NCBI GenBank assembly: GCA_003663295.1
Contig: QMZS01000069.1
Location: forward strand, 1 to 5,484
Reading direction: 5' to 3'
Length of the DNA stretch: 5,484 nt
From: Candidatus Aenigmatarchaeota archaeon
GTDB taxonomy: Archaea > Aenigmatarchaeota > Aenigmatarchaeia > QMZS01
Position numbers and translations under genes: made by a program. Positions 4,655 through 5,484 of the stretch are shown piece after piece. The notes beneath the pieces are model-generated. The model was given only the letters and a program-made list of their open reading frames with translations. It did no database searches and was not told the DNA's origin. Within the stretch, counting starts at the first letter, position 1, and every line of letters starts with the position of its first letter.

Positions 4655-5071
4655 ATGACAAACGGAAAACAAAATTTTTCAAGAATTGACAGAACAATTG
4701 AAAAAAATAACCACATCCTCCATAAACGAAAATTAACTTTTGGGCAAAAAGCATCTGATAGATTAACAAGATTTTGCGGTTCATGGACTTTTATAATATT
4801 TCTATTTATCTTTCTGGCAGTATGGATGTGCCTAAATATTTATCTCATATCCATGAAATGGGACCCCTACCCATTTATTCTGCTGAACTTCGTCCTTTCA
4901 TGCCTTGCGGCTATAGAAGCCCCAATCATACTGATGAGCCAGAACAGGGAAGAGGAAAAAGCAAAACTCAAAATAGAAAGGGATTATTTAATAAATAAAA
5001 AATCAGAAAAAGAAATTGAAGATATTCAAAAAGATCTAAATGAAATAAAAAAACTTCTGAAAAAACGATAA
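4655..5071 (+). CDS. DUF1003-family two-helix membrane protein
   Basis: The function of this family is not known. The conserved core begins at LTFGQKASDRLTRFCGSWTF (27-46) and includes NIYLISMKWDPYPFILLNFV (61-80), ending with the signature APIILMSQNR (89-98). Two membrane helices are seen at about 46-66 and 73-95, joined by a short loop carrying the WDPYPF motif. The N-terminal 26 residues are polar and probably cytoplasmic. The C-terminus (98-138) is a Lys/Glu-rich helix with coiled-coil character, ending KKLLKKR. At 138 residues the protein is on the short side for the family but complete. The ATG at 4655 lies 31 bp after the tRNA. No clear Shine-Dalgarno or well-placed TATA box is visible, so read-through from the tRNA promoter or a weak own promoter are both possible. 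Another ATG at 4644 is out of frame. Confidence 0.9.
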   Translation: MTNGKQNFSRIDRTIEKNNHILHKRKLTFGQKASDRLTRFCGSWTFIIFLFIFLAVWMCLNIYLISMKWDPYPFILLNFVLSCLAAIEAPIILMSQNREEEKAKLKIERDYLINKKSEKEIEDIQKDLNEIKKLLKKR

Positions 5072-5094
5072 ATTTGCAGATTTGACAGCAAATT
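5071..5094 (+). repeat. Inverted repeat directly after the DUF1003 stop
   Basis: AATTTGC (5071-5077) and GCAAATT (5088-5094) form a perfect 7-bp stem around a 10-nt loop, beginning at the last base of the stop codon. It could be an mRNA 3'-end hairpin. No T-run follows at once, so a bacterial-style terminator is not supported. Confidence 0.45.
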
Positions 5095-5099
5095 CATCA

Positions 5100-5121
5100 A
5101 AATAAGTCTTATTTATTTTTA
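5100..5121 (+). promoter_or_regulatory. Dyad and TATA-like element before the zinc-ribbon/EF-1beta unit
   Basis: AAATAAG (5100-5106) and CTTATTT (5108-5114) are perfect inverted arms around one base, and the right arm runs into TTTATTTTTAA (5112-5122 approximately), a plausible TATA box 13-22 bp before the ATG at 5134. The overlap of dyad and TATA box would suit an operator or a symmetric TBP site. This is inferred from pattern only. Confidence 0.3.
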
Positions 5122-5133
5122 ACAAGAAATATA

Positions 5134-5298
5134 ATGGAAAACCTATATTGCACAAGTTGCGGGAGAGGGGTAACAGGAGATAAATTCATAAGATTCCTGT
5201 GTCCTAAATGCAACAAAGAAGATATTATAAGATGCCCGGTCTGCAGAAAAAACTCAAAGATATATGTCTGCAAGAAATGCGGTTTTACAGGTCCTTAA
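5134..5298 (+). CDS. Small zinc-ribbon protein with four CxxC motifs (COG2888-like)
   Basis: This 54-residue protein is too short for many gene finders but is clearly real. It has four regularly spaced zinc-binding pairs: CTSC at 6-9, CPKC at 23-26, CPVC at 34-37 and CKKC at 46-49, enough for two zinc ribbons, and it ends GFTGP. The pattern and size match the archaeal zinc-ribbon family predicted to bind RNA and act in translation, which I recall as COG2888. The stop codon is one base away from the start of the EF-1beta gene, and this tight linkage to an elongation factor supports a role in or near translation. No signal peptide or membrane segment is present. The start ATG at 5134 is the first in frame before the first Cys pair. 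Biochemical function remains undefined. Confidence 0.92.
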   Translation: MENLYCTSCGRGVTGDKFIRFLCPKCNKEDIIRCPVCRKNSKIYVCKKCGFTGP

Positions 5299-5299
5299 T

Positions 5300-5484
5300 A
5301 TGGGAGAAGTTGCTATTGTTTATAAGATAAATCCAGAATTGGACAAAAAAGATGAGATTAAAAACAAACTTACTGAACTTGGTGCAAAAGAAATTCAGGA
5401 AGAAGATATCGGCTTTGGGATAACTGTACTTAATGTGGTTTTTGTCATGGAAGACAAACCAAAAGGTATGGAAGAATTTGAAAA
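5300..5484 (+). CDS. Archaeal elongation factor 1-beta, N-terminal part (cut by window edge)
   Basis: Guanine nucleotide exchange factor for aEF-1alpha: it releases GDP from the factor that delivers aminoacyl-tRNA to the ribosome. The visible 61 residues begin MGEVAIVYKINPE, followed by a Lys-rich helix (15-28) and EEDIGFGITVLNVVFVMEDK (34-53). This is the beta-alpha-beta start of the ferredoxin-like fold of archaeal EF-1beta, whose full length is about 90 residues, so about a third is missing to the right. The strand segment after IGFG is the usual nucleotide-exchange core. One base separates it from the zinc-ribbon stop codon, which suggests translational coupling. A weak GG in ACAGGTCC, about 10 bases upstream, is the only ribosome-binding candidate. 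Confidence 0.9.
   Translation, partial: MGEVAIVYKINPELDKKDEIKNKLTELGAKEIQEEDIGFGITVLNVVFVMEDKPKGMEEFE

Noticed and set aside
4644..4657. ATG at 4644 as the start of the DUF1003 gene
   Set aside because: It is 11 bases from the ATG at 4655 and therefore out of frame.
1..5484. CRISPR array, insertion sequence or attachment site
   Set aside because: No regularly spaced repeats, transposase motifs or terminal inverted repeats were seen; the tRNA 3' end is not duplicated downstream within the window.

Overview
The window reads as chromosomal DNA of an AT-rich archaeon, probably a small-genome DPANN-type lineage (Woesearchaeota/Pacearchaeota-like). The archaeal call rests on an FtsZ of archaeal FtsZ2 type, a long archaeal-type FKBP, a four-CxxC zinc-ribbon protein directly followed by archaeal EF-1beta, a tRNA gene interrupted by introns with bulge-helix-bulge geometry, TATA-like boxes just upstream of several genes and few clear Shine-Dalgarno sites. 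The DPANN placement is inferred from composition and protein style and was not tested by search.

Left part (1-2526), minus strand. The N-terminus of a secreted protein runs off the left edge (1-158); a run of nine G precedes its start. Then comes ftsZ (334-1518). Upstream of ftsZ lies about 1 kb with no intact gene: a broken nucleotidyltransferase of the MNT/minimal type (1660-2118, two opposite single-base frameshifts) and, overlapping its start, a broken coiled-coil ORF (2115-2478, an internal TAA plus a frameshift).

Middle part (2527-4379). A minus-strand pair encodes an Mtq2/HemK-type methyltransferase followed 32 bp later by a SlyD-like FKBP prolyl isomerase. A HIT-domain protein with a long charged tail is divergent from the methyltransferase; the two start codons are only 21 bp apart.

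Right part (4452-5484), plus strand. The clearest unusual item is an elongator-type tRNA-Met(CAU) gene at 4452-4623 carrying two introns: 61 nt at the canonical 37/38 site and 38 nt inside the T-loop between positions 54 and 55. Both have a complementary 4-bp central helix and correctly placed cleavage bulges. It is followed by a DUF1003-type two-helix membrane protein, then a compact translation pair, a 54-residue zinc-ribbon protein and archaeal EF-1beta (cut by the right edge), separated by one base.

The intact genes are mostly housekeeping: cell division, protein folding, release-factor or related methylation, and translation elongation. The novelty is concentrated in the doubly interrupted tRNA and the decayed island upstream of ftsZ.
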